Part shown: positions 7,968-16,334 of the stretch, piece after piece
Layout of the letters: each line of letters opens with the position of its first letter
How positions within the stretch are numbered: position 1 is the stretch's first letter
Source of the DNA: CAIOHW01 sp046317855
GTDB lineage: Bacteria > Bdellovibrionota > UBA1018
Reading direction: 5' to 3'
Assembly (NCBI GenBank): GCA_046317855.1
Contig: JBKCVM010000143.1
Coordinates: 1 to 42,774 of the forward strand
DNA: 42,774 bases
Notes under the pieces: generated by a model
Told to the model about the DNA's origin: nothing
Databases searched by the model: none
What the model saw: only the letters and a program-made list of their open reading frames with translations
Made by a program: the position numbers and the translations under genes

Positions 7968-9804
7968 GATCCGAAGTCCTTTTGAATCCAGAACCCCAGC
8001 CTGTGCTCTGACTGGCTCGAATCACGAAAGAAAGTCTTGCCACCTCACGGTCATAACACTGTCGAACATCGTGGGCGAAAAGAAGACCCACCACTTTAGA
8101 CTCAGAATCCACGACTGGTAAGCAGCTCTGTCCGATGAGAGCTCCCTTCACTCCAGCTAGCGACTGATCCACCTGAACGGAAGGTACTTCGATTCCGGAG
8201 CGGTAAAGCAGATCTTTGGCTTCAAGAAGCCCCTCTAATCGCTCGTGCGCAGCTGAGCCTGAATGCTGCCCAGATTCTTCCATGGCAGCCTCCATGGCTG
8301 CTTCAATGAGATCCACAGTGAGGAGTCCGCGATAAAGGCCCGCAGAGTCCACGACTGGTAAGAATGGATAGTGACAACTCAGAATTTTTTCGTGACAGCT
8401 ACGAATCGACTCGCGCTCTCCGACCGTCTCAAAGTTGGTAACCATTGCAGCGCCCACCTTTAAAGACTTCAGCACTGCAAGCGCTCGGCCATCGACGATC
8501 GGAAATCCCTTTGAAACTAAAAGCTGGTCCACCCAGCCAATTCTCCCCAGTTTTTGATCCACCCAACGCGCTACCGTGGCAGCCAAAAGTGCTGGCAGCA
8601 AAAGGGTGCCATTCTGGGTAAACTCAAAAGCTAAAACAGCAAGAGAGATCGGTGTCCTCAACCAGACCGAGCCAAACGCTACTGCCCCGATCATTGCGGC
8701 GTTTGCAGTCATTGCAGCTGGCAAAATCTCACCCGCAAATCCCCTTACGAGTAAATACGAAAGTGTTGCCCCAGCCAAAAACGTAGGCCACCAGATGCCC
8801 ATCGACCCCATTCCAGACCCGAGGGCCGCCAAAGTAAGAAAGAGCACGGACAAAAGCTGTACGGACTCCCAAAGTCCCAGCCCACCTTGGAGCAGACGAT
8901 CAAAAAGCATCGGCATCGGAACCAAAAACTCTGGAGCCAGCACCACAAGAGAGCCCAGAAGAATCGCAGAAACCCAAGTCATCGCAGAGGCCTGAGCAGA
9001 GGCCTGAGCAGAGGCCTGAAATTTTCCAAACCGCCCAGCAACCCCCTCGATCAGCTCACGAACCTGACCAAGCCCCAAGAGCCCAAAAGAAGCAAAAACT
9101 GAAACACAGACGACGAGGACAATCGCCAGAAGCCATTGGCGCCAATCTAAAAGGTCAAAGCCCCACAGAGGCGCCAGGCGCTCCTGAGCCTCAAAAACCG
9201 AAACTCCGGCGCTGGAAAGCAATTTTGAGAAATAACCTGTACTCAGATAAGCCGAGAGAGCAGCCAGTACAGACGATAAGACCCGACCCCCAATGGCAAG
9301 CTCAGAAGCAACCAGAACAGCTGCAAACGGAGCCCCAAAAGCGGCAGCAATCCCAGCTGAAAGCGCCATTGCAGCATCAGAGCGCCGCGCCAAATCTGAC
9401 CATCGCAGCGCCGCCGACCGACTGCGCATGGCCACGGCCTGAACCATCTCAGAGGCACCACCCTCGGGTCCCACTGCAAACCCCAGACTGCTCAAAATCC
9501 AACTCGTAAACGACCGAAAAGCCCAACGCCTGGAGCGATCCGGCAAAGCAGGTGAATGCAAATGAATCAAAAGATCAGGCAAGCCATCGTAACGCTGAAG
9601 GTCTCCCTCTGACGCAATCCCAGCACGCTTTATGCCGAACCATTGCACGAGCGAAACCACAAAGGCGAGAGCGACCAACAGAGCGAGAGTCCTGATTGGG
9701 ATAGACTGGCTGAGAAGCGGACCTAAATCAGAAGTACTTGCTAAAGCAGAAACCAGGCTCACGCCAGCGGCCGAAATCAGCCCATAAAAAATCGGGGCAA
9801 TCAT
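7960..9804 (-). CDS. ClC-family chloride channel/antiporter with C-terminal CBS pair, divergent pore
   Basis: The 614-residue protein has about ten hydrophobic segments in residues 1-420 and a cytoplasmic CBS-domain pair at about 455-595 (two LPVVDS strands). ClC landmarks are recognisable but altered. The gating-glutamate loop is GPEGG at 112-116 with Glu114 kept. AAAFGAPFAAVLVASEL (153-169) is the helix that carries the inner proton glutamate in ClC antiporters, but here that position appears to be Leu169. The GxFxP loop is GIWWP (336-340). The Ser of the GSGIP filter seems to be Asp73 (YDGLP). This could be a fluoride or chloride channel or a variant exchanger; ion and direction cannot be set from sequence. 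The start overlaps the glmS stop by 4 bases. A 12-base triplet repeat lies in the middle loop. Confidence 0.85.
   Translation of the reverse strand: MIAPIFYGLISAAGVSLVSALASTSDLGPLLSQSIPIRTLALLVALAFVVSLVQWFGIKRAGIASEGDLQRYDGLPDLLIHLHSPALPDRSRRWAFRSFTSWILSSLGFAVGPEGGASEMVQAVAMRSRSAALRWSDLARRSDAAMALSAGIAAAFGAPFAAVLVASELAIGGRVLSSVLAALSAYLSTGYFSKLLSSAGVSVFEAQERLAPLWGFDLLDWRQWLLAIVLVVCVSVFASFGLLGLGQVRELIEGVAGRFGKFQASAQASAQASAMTWVSAILLGSLVVLAPEFLVPMPMLFDRLLQGGLGLWESVQLLSVLFLTLAALGSGMGSMGIWWPTFLAGATLSYLLVRGFAGEILPAAMTANAAMIGAVAFGSVWLRTPISLAVLAFEFTQNGTLLLPALLAATVARWVDQKLGRIGWVDQLLVSKGFPIVDGRALAVLKSLKVGAAMVTNFETVGERESIRSCHEKILSCHYPFLPVVDSAGLYRGLLTVDLIEAAMEAAMEESGQHSGSAAHERLEGLLEAKDLLYRSGIEVPSVQVDQSLAGVKGALIGQSCLPVVDSESKVVGLLFAHDVRQCYDREVARLSFVIRASQSTGWGSGFKRTSDHE
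8984..9019 (-). repeat. Three perfect in-frame 12-bp tandem repeats inside the ClC gene
   Basis: The plus-strand unit gcagaggcctga is repeated exactly three times. On the coding strand it encodes Gln-Ala-Ser-Ala three times (residues 263-274). This falls in the loop between the two structural halves of the channel, just before the segment starting MTWVSAILLG. The unit is a multiple of three, so copy-number change would alter loop length without a frameshift. No such repeat was seen in neighbouring genes. Confidence 0.95.
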
Positions 9805-11657
9805 TCGACGGTCACACTCTTGGCTAAATTACGCGGCTTATCGATATCCGTGCCTTTCAGTACTGCAAGCTCATAACTCAGAAGCTGAATGACCGGAGTC
9901 AGCAAGAACGGAAGAAGAGATTCATGAATTTGAGCCTCAGGAAGGGCAATCCAGTGCCGGGAAACTTTTTTCAGGACTTCATCTCGAGGATGGCCGACCC
10001 CAATCACTTGGGCCCCCCGGGCCTTGACCTCTTCTAGGTTGGAGATGGTCTTTTCACGCCAAGCGTCTGAGGGGGCCAAGACTACCACCACCATTTCTTC
10101 GTCGATCATCGCTATGGGGCCATGCTTCAACTCGCCGGCTGCGTAGCCCTCAGCGTGAACGTAAGCAATCTCTTTAAGTTTGAGGGCTCCTTCCAGAGCC
10201 AGAGGGTAAGACGTCCCTCTTCCGATAAAGAAAAACCCGCGTGCCCGCTGAATGTCTCTTGCGATTGATTGGACTGATTTTCTAAGCCCAGAAGAAAGAT
10301 ATTCTTCAAGAAGATGCGGAAGCCGAATCACCTGTTCAAAAACCAGATCGAGCTCTCCCCCTTGAGCCGGGGCAAGCCTGCTCTTGCCGATCGCGGCCGC
10401 AAAACACAAAAGTGCCAACATCTGCACAGTAAACGTTTTGGTTGCAGCTACCCCGATCTCCGGCCCTGCGCTCGTAAAAACCGTGGCTTGAGCTTCACGC
10501 GACAGCGAGCTTCCACGCGTATTTGTAATCGCAAGGGTCGGGACGCCCTGTTTTTTCAGCTCATGAATGACTGCAAGCGTGTCGGCCGTCTCGCCCGATT
10601 GAGAGACTCCGATCACCAAGGTACCCGAATCCCAAACAGGATTTCGGTAGCGGTACTCGCTGGCCAGCTCCACTTCGACTGGAACCCGCATCCAGCGCTC
10701 AAGCCAGTACTTACCCACCATCGAGGCATGCCAAGCCGTGCCGCAAGCCACAATCGCGATGCGACGAGCAGACGAAAGAAGCTCAACTGCGGGCTGCGCA
10801 GCCAAGGGAAACGACTCAGCACTCGCTCGGTCTAAGATGCTATTGAGAGTATCCACGAACGAAGCCGGCTGCTCGTGAATCTCTTTGAGCATGTAGTGAT
10901 CAAAACCCTGCTTATCGAGCGCCCCTGGAGTCCAATCCAGACGGGTCGTCTGGCGGTCAACTCTCTTTCCTGAACGAAGCTCGCTAAATTCGATACCCGA
11001 ACTCGTTCCCACCACCAGGTCGCCGTGCTCCATGAAAACCACGTCGCGAGTGTACTCAAGCAGTGGCTGCGCATCGCTTGCAACCATGACGCCGCCTTCT
11101 GGGTCAACAGCCGCAACCATGGGGGCCCCCATTCGCACTCCAACGATTTTTCCGGGCTCACGCTCACTCATCACAACAATGCTGCAAGCGCCCTGGATCT
11201 GCAAAAAGCTCTCACGAACGGCGTCGAGCAGCGATTGATTGGAGTTCATTTTTTCGAGCACTAAGAAACCAAAGAGTTCACTGTCGGTCTCAGACTGTGG
11301 ACGGTGCCCACGCTCCAAGAGCTCCGCTCTAATCTGCTGATAATTCTCAATGATTCCGTTATGAACCAAGACCACATGGCCCGTACGATGGGGGTGAGCG
11401 TTCTGAGTGGTGGGCTTGCCATGCGTGGCCCATCGAGTATGTCCAATGGCGCATCGTGACCCGGAAGCAGCAGGCAGCTCACCCAAGAGTCGTTCGACGT
11501 TTTGAAGCTTCCCCTCGGACTTAGTGATTTCGATCTTTGAATCCGAAAAATAGGCTACCCCAGAAGAGTCGTACCCTCGGTACTCGAGGCGACGCAGGCC
11601 CCCCACGACGACATCTACCGCGGGCCTCTTTCCGGCATAACCAACGATTCCACACAT
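9801..11657 (-). CDS. glmS: Glutamine--fructose-6-phosphate aminotransferase (isomerizing)
   Basis: GlmS makes glucosamine-6-phosphate from fructose-6-phosphate and glutamine, the first step toward UDP-GlcNAc for peptidoglycan and LPS. The start is set at the ATG at 11657, not the in-frame start 30 bases upstream. It gives Met-Cys-Gly-Ile-Val-Gly, with Cys as the required N-terminal nucleophile of the glutaminase domain, and AAGGAAG lies just upstream. The 618-residue product has the glutaminase blocks GHTRWATHGKP, HNGIIENY and SETDSE. Two SIS sugar-isomerase domains follow (SQSGETADTL; GRGTSYPLALEGALKLKE), then the C-terminal DIDKPRNLAKSVTVE. It begins 1 base after the glmU stop, so the two sequential UDP-GlcNAc genes are co-transcribed. 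Confidence 0.98.
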   Translation of the reverse strand: MCGIVGYAGKRPAVDVVVGGLRRLEYRGYDSSGVAYFSDSKIEITKSEGKLQNVERLLGELPAASGSRCAIGHTRWATHGKPTTQNAHPHRTGHVVLVHNGIIENYQQIRAELLERGHRPQSETDSELFGFLVLEKMNSNQSLLDAVRESFLQIQGACSIVVMSEREPGKIVGVRMGAPMVAAVDPEGGVMVASDAQPLLEYTRDVVFMEHGDLVVGTSSGIEFSELRSGKRVDRQTTRLDWTPGALDKQGFDHYMLKEIHEQPASFVDTLNSILDRASAESFPLAAQPAVELLSSARRIAIVACGTAWHASMVGKYWLERWMRVPVEVELASEYRYRNPVWDSGTLVIGVSQSGETADTLAVIHELKKQGVPTLAITNTRGSSLSREAQATVFTSAGPEIGVAATKTFTVQMLALLCFAAAIGKSRLAPAQGGELDLVFEQVIRLPHLLEEYLSSGLRKSVQSIARDIQRARGFFFIGRGTSYPLALEGALKLKEIAYVHAEGYAAGELKHGPIAMIDEEMVVVVLAPSDAWREKTISNLEEVKARGAQVIGVGHPRDEVLKKVSRHWIALPEAQIHESLLPFLLTPVIQLLSYELAVLKGTDIDKPRNLAKSVTVE

Positions 11658-11658
11658 T

Positions 11659-13059
11659 TCAGTGACTTCCTTTAAAGCGGCGAGCATATCCCGCCTTGTT
11701 CACTTGTCGACTGCGTGCCACCGCTAACGCTTCTGACTCAACATCCTGAGTAATCGTAGAGCCTGCCGCAACGTAAGCTCCACGACCAATGGTCACTGGA
11801 GCAACTGCTTGACAGTCACTCCCCACAAACACTTCGTCTTCAATTCGAGTCAGATGCTTAGACTTGCCATCGTAGTTGCAGGTTACAAAACCGCACCCAA
11901 TGTTCACTCGTGAGCCCACCTGCGCATCTCCCAGATAAGACAGGTGCGCGATGCTCGTCTGAGACCCGATTCGAGCCTTCTTGAGCTCAACAAAGTTGCC
12001 AATCTTAGTTCCTTCTCCGACTTCACTCCCGGGACGCAGGTGAGCATACGGTCCAATACTGGCGTGAGCACCTATCACTGAATCTTCAATCACCGACCCT
12101 GCCTTAATGACCGCGCCTTCGTGAATCACCGTTTTTCCGCGCAACACCACTCCAGTTTGAATCTCTACTCCTGGTGCAACCTGAACAGTAGACTCAATCC
12201 AGGTTGCTTTGGGGGCGTCAAAGCGGACCCCCGAGAGGGCCAACGCACGAATCACTTTGCTATTCAGGATCTCTGAAGCCTCCGCAAGTTCCCACGGATC
12301 ATTGACGCCGCGCAGATCCCCTGGGCTTGACCATTTGAGAACTTCAATTCCGTGACCCGCCCCTTTAGCTGCGCGGGCAGCCTGTTCGACCACATCCGTG
12401 AGATAATACTCAGCCTGAGAGTTCTTGTTCGAGAGCCTCGACAGTGCGGCCTTGAGAAAAGCACCCTGAAAAAAATAGATCGAAGTCGCTACTTCGCAAA
12501 TCAGCTTTTCGCGTGGCTTGGCATCTCGCTCTTCTATGACACGAAGGACGGCTCCCGCTTTACCGCGCCTCAGGACACGACCATAGCCCGTGGGATCCCG
12601 AAGTTCAGTGGTGAGCAGTCTCATGAGACTGCCTCTTGAAAGCGAGTCACACATCTGAGTGACGAGATCCACACCCACCAACGGAAGATCCCCAGGGAGC
12701 ACCAGTACCGGAATCTTTTTCCGGGCCACTTCGACCCCCCAATCGGAGTCCATAGCGCAGCGGGCCGCATGCCCGGTGCCTTTCTGCTCAGGCTGAGCAA
12801 CAAAGGTAAGCTGCTCGTCTGGAACGAGCCCAGACAAGCGCACCGCTTGCTCGACCTGCTCACTGCCATGGCCCACGACCACTGCAATTTTGGCTTTGGG
12901 CCGCGCTGCCATCACTGCATCCAAAATATGCAGCACCATAGGTCGCCCCGAGACCTTGTGTAGGACTTTAGGGAGAGCACTTTTCATGCGCCTTCCGAGC
13001 CCTGCGGCCAAAATGATAACTGCGACTTCTCCCACTGAAGTTTCGCGATAGTGAGGCAT
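11659..13059 (-). CDS. glmU: Bifunctional UDP-N-acetylglucosamine pyrophosphorylase / glucosamine-1-phosphate N-acetyltransferase
   Basis: GlmU acetylates glucosamine-1-phosphate and then couples it to UTP, giving UDP-GlcNAc. The N-terminal nucleotidyltransferase domain shows the signature LAAGLGRRMKSALPKVLH (residues 18-34). The C-terminal half is a left-handed beta-helix built from hexapeptide repeats (about 270-450), with the CNYDGKSKH acetyltransferase block and the DCQAVAPVTIGRGAYVAAGS segment. Length is 466 residues, close to the family norm. AGGA lies 8 bases ahead of the ATG at 13059. It is the first gene of the leftward run and diverges from dksA across a 204-base gap. Confidence 0.97.
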   Translation of the reverse strand: MPHYRETSVGEVAVIILAAGLGRRMKSALPKVLHKVSGRPMVLHILDAVMAARPKAKIAVVVGHGSEQVEQAVRLSGLVPDEQLTFVAQPEQKGTGHAARCAMDSDWGVEVARKKIPVLVLPGDLPLVGVDLVTQMCDSLSRGSLMRLLTTELRDPTGYGRVLRRGKAGAVLRVIEERDAKPREKLICEVATSIYFFQGAFLKAALSRLSNKNSQAEYYLTDVVEQAARAAKGAGHGIEVLKWSSPGDLRGVNDPWELAEASEILNSKVIRALALSGVRFDAPKATWIESTVQVAPGVEIQTGVVLRGKTVIHEGAVIKAGSVIEDSVIGAHASIGPYAHLRPGSEVGEGTKIGNFVELKKARIGSQTSIAHLSYLGDAQVGSRVNIGCGFVTCNYDGKSKHLTRIEDEVFVGSDCQAVAPVTIGRGAYVAAGSTITQDVESEALAVARSRQVNKAGYARRFKGSH

Positions 13060-13173
13060 TGCGTTTTTCCTGTGCTGTTAGCGGTACAGGAAACTCGAAA
13101 TTCCCTCAAGTTGGGGGGCAGTCCCCTGGACGAAATGTCCCTGATAAATTCTTATAAGAGTGAATTCTTTTAG

Positions 13174-13200
13174 TTGACGGTCCTTAGAAGTCCTTATAAA
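13174..13200 (+). promoter_or_regulatory. Candidate sigma70-type promoter for dksA within the glmU/dksA divergent region
   Basis: The 204-base gap 13060-13263 separates the leftward glmU run from dksA and must hold both promoters. On the plus strand TTGACG (13174-13179) is followed after 15 bases by TATAAA (13195-13200), about 64 bases ahead of the dksA start. The spacing is shorter than the ideal 17. A 10-bp palindrome TCTTATAAGA lies at 13150-13159, and its half resembles the downstream TCCTTATAA. It could be an operator or part of the opposite promoter. No convincing -35/-10 pair was found for glmU. Confidence 0.4.
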
Positions 13201-13263
13201 AACCTTGTGAACATGCAGTGCCAGGCCTAAACTCTATGGGGAATAACGGGGGGGGAAATTCGA

Positions 13264-13626
13264 ATGGATGCGAAGACTCTCAATCGATTTCGCAAATCGC
13301 TACTCGAAGAAAAACAGCGGATTCTCAATAACTCGCAGAATGCCGTAAAAAACGAACTGGTGGTCTCACAAGACGATCTAGCAGACGAGACGGATCTTAC
13401 CGTCAGTGAGATGAACCAAAATCTCATGTTCAAGCTGCGCGATCGCGAGCGACAACTCCTAAGCAAAATCGACCAGGCTCTGGCCAAGATGGACGACGGC
13501 ACCTTTGGCACCTGCGAAGACTGCGAAGAACCCATCGAACCGCGCAGACTAGAGGCCCGGCCCGTTTCGACGCTCTGCATTGCGTGCAAAGAGCGTGAAG
13601 AACACAAGGAAAAGATCTACGCCTAA
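13264..13626 (+). CDS. dksA: DksA/TraR-family RNA polymerase-binding zinc-finger regulator
   Basis: DksA proteins enter the RNA polymerase secondary channel and, with ppGpp, adjust transcription of rRNA and stress genes. This 120-residue protein has an N-terminal coiled coil, a tip segment DDLADETDLT (37-46) and a C-terminal four-cysteine zinc finger, CEDC ... CIAC, around the conserved PRRLEARPVSTLC. It is shorter than the E. coli protein (151 residues), mostly at the N-terminus. The tip keeps two Asp (38 and 41) of the DxxDxA motif but has Thr where Ala is usual. A run of G lies upstream of the ATG. A strong terminator follows, so it is probably monocistronic. Confidence 0.92.
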   Translation: MDAKTLNRFRKSLLEEKQRILNNSQNAVKNELVVSQDDLADETDLTVSEMNQNLMFKLRDRERQLLSKIDQALAKMDDGTFGTCEDCEEPIEPRRLEARPVSTLCIACKEREEHKEKIYA

Positions 13627-13672
13627 CCCTTTCGAGGCCAATCCAGGCCCCTGAAGGTCTATTTTTTGACAG

Positions 13673-13703
13673 AGCCCCGGCACTCCCGCCGGGGCTTTTT
13701 TTT
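13673..13703 (+). terminator. Rho-independent terminator of dksA
   Basis: A perfect 9-bp stem, AGCCCCGGC (13673-13681) with GCCGGGGCT (13688-13696), encloses a 6-base loop and runs straight into eight T (13696-13703). It lies 47 bases after the dksA stop and separates dksA from lon. The 153 bases from here to the lon start hold T-rich tracts and C-runs, but I could not pick out a reliable lon promoter or a heat-shock element. Confidence 0.95.
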
Positions 13704-13856
13704 GTTCCGTCATTTTTCAAACAGCTGTTTTTTTTAGTTTTTTTAAGACGTAGGTGGGCTTTTTTGCCTCAAGCAGCCCCCCCCAAAGTCCGAATCGTTA
13801 CCCAGAAGGTTCTGGAGCAGTAGGCCAGCTCAACATAGCGCTCGGGAGGCGCGTGA

Positions 13857-16325
13857 ATGGTAACGAACTACGACGGTGAACAAGTGGAAATTCCTCAGAC
13901 GCTGCCGATGCTCCCTGTGCGGGACATCGTTGTGTTCCCTTACATGATCATCCCACTCTTTGTGGGACGTGACTCATCCATCAAGAGCGTTGAAGAAGCG
14001 CTCGCTCGCAATGACAGACTCATCCTGCTGGCTTCTCAGAAAGACATCAGTGACGAGCACCCTGCGCCCGAAGGCATTTACAAAACGGGCACCGTTGCGA
14101 TGATCATGCGTATGCGCAAACTACCTGACGGTAGGATCAAGATCCTGACCCAGGGGCTCTGCAAAGCGCAGATCGACGAGTTCAAAAGCCAAGATCCGTT
14201 CTTTGAGGTAAAAATCACTAAGATCGAGGATCAGTCCACCACTCCAAAGAGTGAGAGCGAAGCCCTCATGCGGAGTGTCCGAGAGCAACTCGAGCGCGTC
14301 ATCTCGCTCGGAAAAGTGCTCTCACCTGACATCTTGATGGTGCTGGACGATATTCATGACCCGGGCAGGCTTGCAGATCTCGTCTCTTCGAATCTCGGCC
14401 TCAAAGTGTCCGAGGCCCAGGGAATCCTGGAGACCACCCATACCTTTGAGCGACTCAAGAAGGTCTACGAGATCCTAGCTCGAGAAATCGAAGTCCTCAC
14501 GTTGCAAGCTAAGATCCGCTCGCAGGCAAAAGACGAAATGACCAAGTCGCAAAAAGAGTACTTTTTGCGTGAACAGATTCGGGCCATCAAGAGCGAACTC
14601 GGCGACAACGATCAAAAAGGCGAAGAAATGGGCGAGCTCAGAGAAAAGATCGCCAACGCCAAAATGCCGAACGAAGTCGAAACTGAAGCTCTCAAGCAGC
14701 TGGGCAGGCTCGAGCGCATGCATCCGGATGCGTCAGAAGCATCGATGCTCCGCTCCTACTTGGACTGGCTCATTGAAACTCCGTGGAGCAAACAAACACC
14801 CGATAATCTGGATCTTTCGAATGCAAAGAAAATCCTGGATGACGATCACCACAATCTCGACAAGATCAAAGAACGAGTATTGGAGTACTTGGCAGTTCGT
14901 AAGCTTAAAGAGAAGATGAAGGGTCCGATCCTCTGCTTCTCTGGCCCTCCTGGAGTGGGCAAGACTTCACTCGGTCGATCGATCGCCAAAGCCCTCGGAC
15001 GCGAATTCGTTCGAATCTCGCTCGGAGGTGTGAAAGACGAAGCTGAAATCCGCGGCCATCGCCGCACCTACGTGGGAGCTCTACCCGGCCGCGTCGTTCA
15101 AGGAATGAAGCAGGCGGGGACCAATAACCCAGTGTTCGTGCTCGATGAAATCGACAAGCTGGGAAGCGACTTTAGGGGAGATCCTTCAGCCGCACTCTTA
15201 GAGGTGCTCGACCCGGAGCAGAATAATACGTTCCGCGATCACTACCTCAATGTCCCGCTGGATTTGAGCAATGTGATGTTCGTAGCAACCTGCAATAACC
15301 TCGACACGATTCCGTCAGCGCTCCGCGACCGCATGGAAGTGATCCAGCTCTCGGGCTACACTGAGGAAGAAAAATTCTTCATTGCCCGACGCTATCTCGT
15401 GCCCAAGCAGACCGGAGAGAACGGTCTCAACAAGGACACGATCGAAGTAACCGACGAAGCGGTTCGGACCGTTGTTTCACAGTACACCCGAGAAGCAGGC
15501 CTGCGAAATCTGGAGCGCCTGGTCGCCACCTTGTGCCGCAAGACCGCAAGACTCGTGGCAGAAGGCAAAAAAGAAAAGACGGTGGTCGACAAGGAGCTGG
15601 TCTACAAGTTCCTCGGCCCAGCCCCGTTCACTCGTGAGGATGAACAGGAGCGGGATGAAGTCGGTATCGCCACGGGCCTTGCCTGGACTTCAGTAGGAGG
15701 AGAAATCCTTTATGTTGAAACCGCAGTCGCACGCGGCAAAGGCGGGATCGTGCTCACAGGCCAATTGGGCGATGTCATGAAGGAGTCCGCGCAAGCGGCC
15801 CTCGGGCTCATCCGTTGGCGGGCCGAAGACTTTGGTCTCGACGACGAAGTCTTTTCAACGACCGATATCCATGTGCACTTTCCTCAGGGAGCGATCCCCA
15901 AGGACGGCCCTTCTGCCGGGATCACCATGGCATCAGCCATCATTTCTCGGCTTACGGGCATCCCGCTCAGAAAGGATGTGGCCATGACCGGAGAGATCAC
16001 CCTAACCGGCAAGGTCCTCCCGATCGGCGGCCTGAAGGAGAAAGCGCTCGCCGCCATGAGGCACGGGATCAAGACGATTGTGATCCCAGAAAAGAACCGC
16101 AAGGACCTCGAGGACATCCCCGAGGAGTTTCGCAGCCAGCTCACGTTCGTCCCCGTCAAGACGATCGACCAAGTGCTGGACGTGGTCTTGTCTAAGAAGA
16201 TTGCAGGAGAGAGGGTGCGCCGCTCACCTGTAGCTTCGACGGACGAGCCCCCCACTCGAGCCAGCCGGTCAGGTAAATCTAAAAAGACAGGTCTAGCTGC
16301 CGGTTCGGATGATTTTGCGGCATAA
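13857..16325 (+). CDS. lon: ATP-dependent Lon protease
   Basis: Lon is a homo-hexameric cytosolic AAA+ serine protease that degrades misfolded and regulatory proteins. The 822-residue product has the N-terminal substrate-binding domain (PMLPVRDIVVFPYMIIPLFVG), a coiled coil, and an AAA+ module with Walker A GPPGVGKTSLGR and Walker B FVLDEIDKLG. The C-terminal protease domain has Ser686 in PKDGPSAGIT and Lys729 in IGGLKEKALAA; the 43-residue spacing of the dyad is as expected. A GGGAGG site lies 8 bases before the ATG. The tail after about residue 785 is basic and low-complexity. Only 9 bases separate its stop from the next gene, so the CNNM-type genes are probably co-transcribed. Confidence 0.98.
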   Translation: MVTNYDGEQVEIPQTLPMLPVRDIVVFPYMIIPLFVGRDSSIKSVEEALARNDRLILLASQKDISDEHPAPEGIYKTGTVAMIMRMRKLPDGRIKILTQGLCKAQIDEFKSQDPFFEVKITKIEDQSTTPKSESEALMRSVREQLERVISLGKVLSPDILMVLDDIHDPGRLADLVSSNLGLKVSEAQGILETTHTFERLKKVYEILAREIEVLTLQAKIRSQAKDEMTKSQKEYFLREQIRAIKSELGDNDQKGEEMGELREKIANAKMPNEVETEALKQLGRLERMHPDASEASMLRSYLDWLIETPWSKQTPDNLDLSNAKKILDDDHHNLDKIKERVLEYLAVRKLKEKMKGPILCFSGPPGVGKTSLGRSIAKALGREFVRISLGGVKDEAEIRGHRRTYVGALPGRVVQGMKQAGTNNPVFVLDEIDKLGSDFRGDPSAALLEVLDPEQNNTFRDHYLNVPLDLSNVMFVATCNNLDTIPSALRDRMEVIQLSGYTEEEKFFIARRYLVPKQTGENGLNKDTIEVTDEAVRTVVSQYTREAGLRNLERLVATLCRKTARLVAEGKKEKTVVDKELVYKFLGPAPFTREDEQERDEVGIATGLAWTSVGGEILYVETAVARGKGGIVLTGQLGDVMKESAQAALGLIRWRAEDFGLDDEVFSTTDIHVHFPQGAIPKDGPSAGITMASAIISRLTGIPLRKDVAMTGEITLTGKVLPIGGLKEKALAAMRHGIKTIVIPEKNRKDLEDIPEEFRSQLTFVPVKTIDQVLDVVLSKKIAGERVRRSPVASTDEPPTRASRSGKSKKTGLAAGSDDFAA

Positions 16326-16334
16326 TCGGTAGTC

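Noticed and set aside
8100..8365. Repeated TCCACGACTGGTAAG motif in the ClC gene
   Set aside because: It encodes the conserved LPVVDS strand of the two CBS domains, so it is a protein-level repeat rather than a DNA element.
11658..11687. Ten-residue N-terminal extension of GlmS
   Set aside because: GlmS needs Cys directly after the initiator Met. The extension would bury it and overlaps glmU.
11655..11720. glmS ribozyme
   Set aside because: The bases ahead of glmS are coding sequence of glmU with only a 1-base gap, and no ribozyme-like fold is recognisable there.
13714..13746. AAACAGCTGTTT palindrome followed by T-tracts, as a second terminator before lon
   Set aside because: Only four stem pairs are possible with a real loop, and the strong dksA terminator already lies just upstream.
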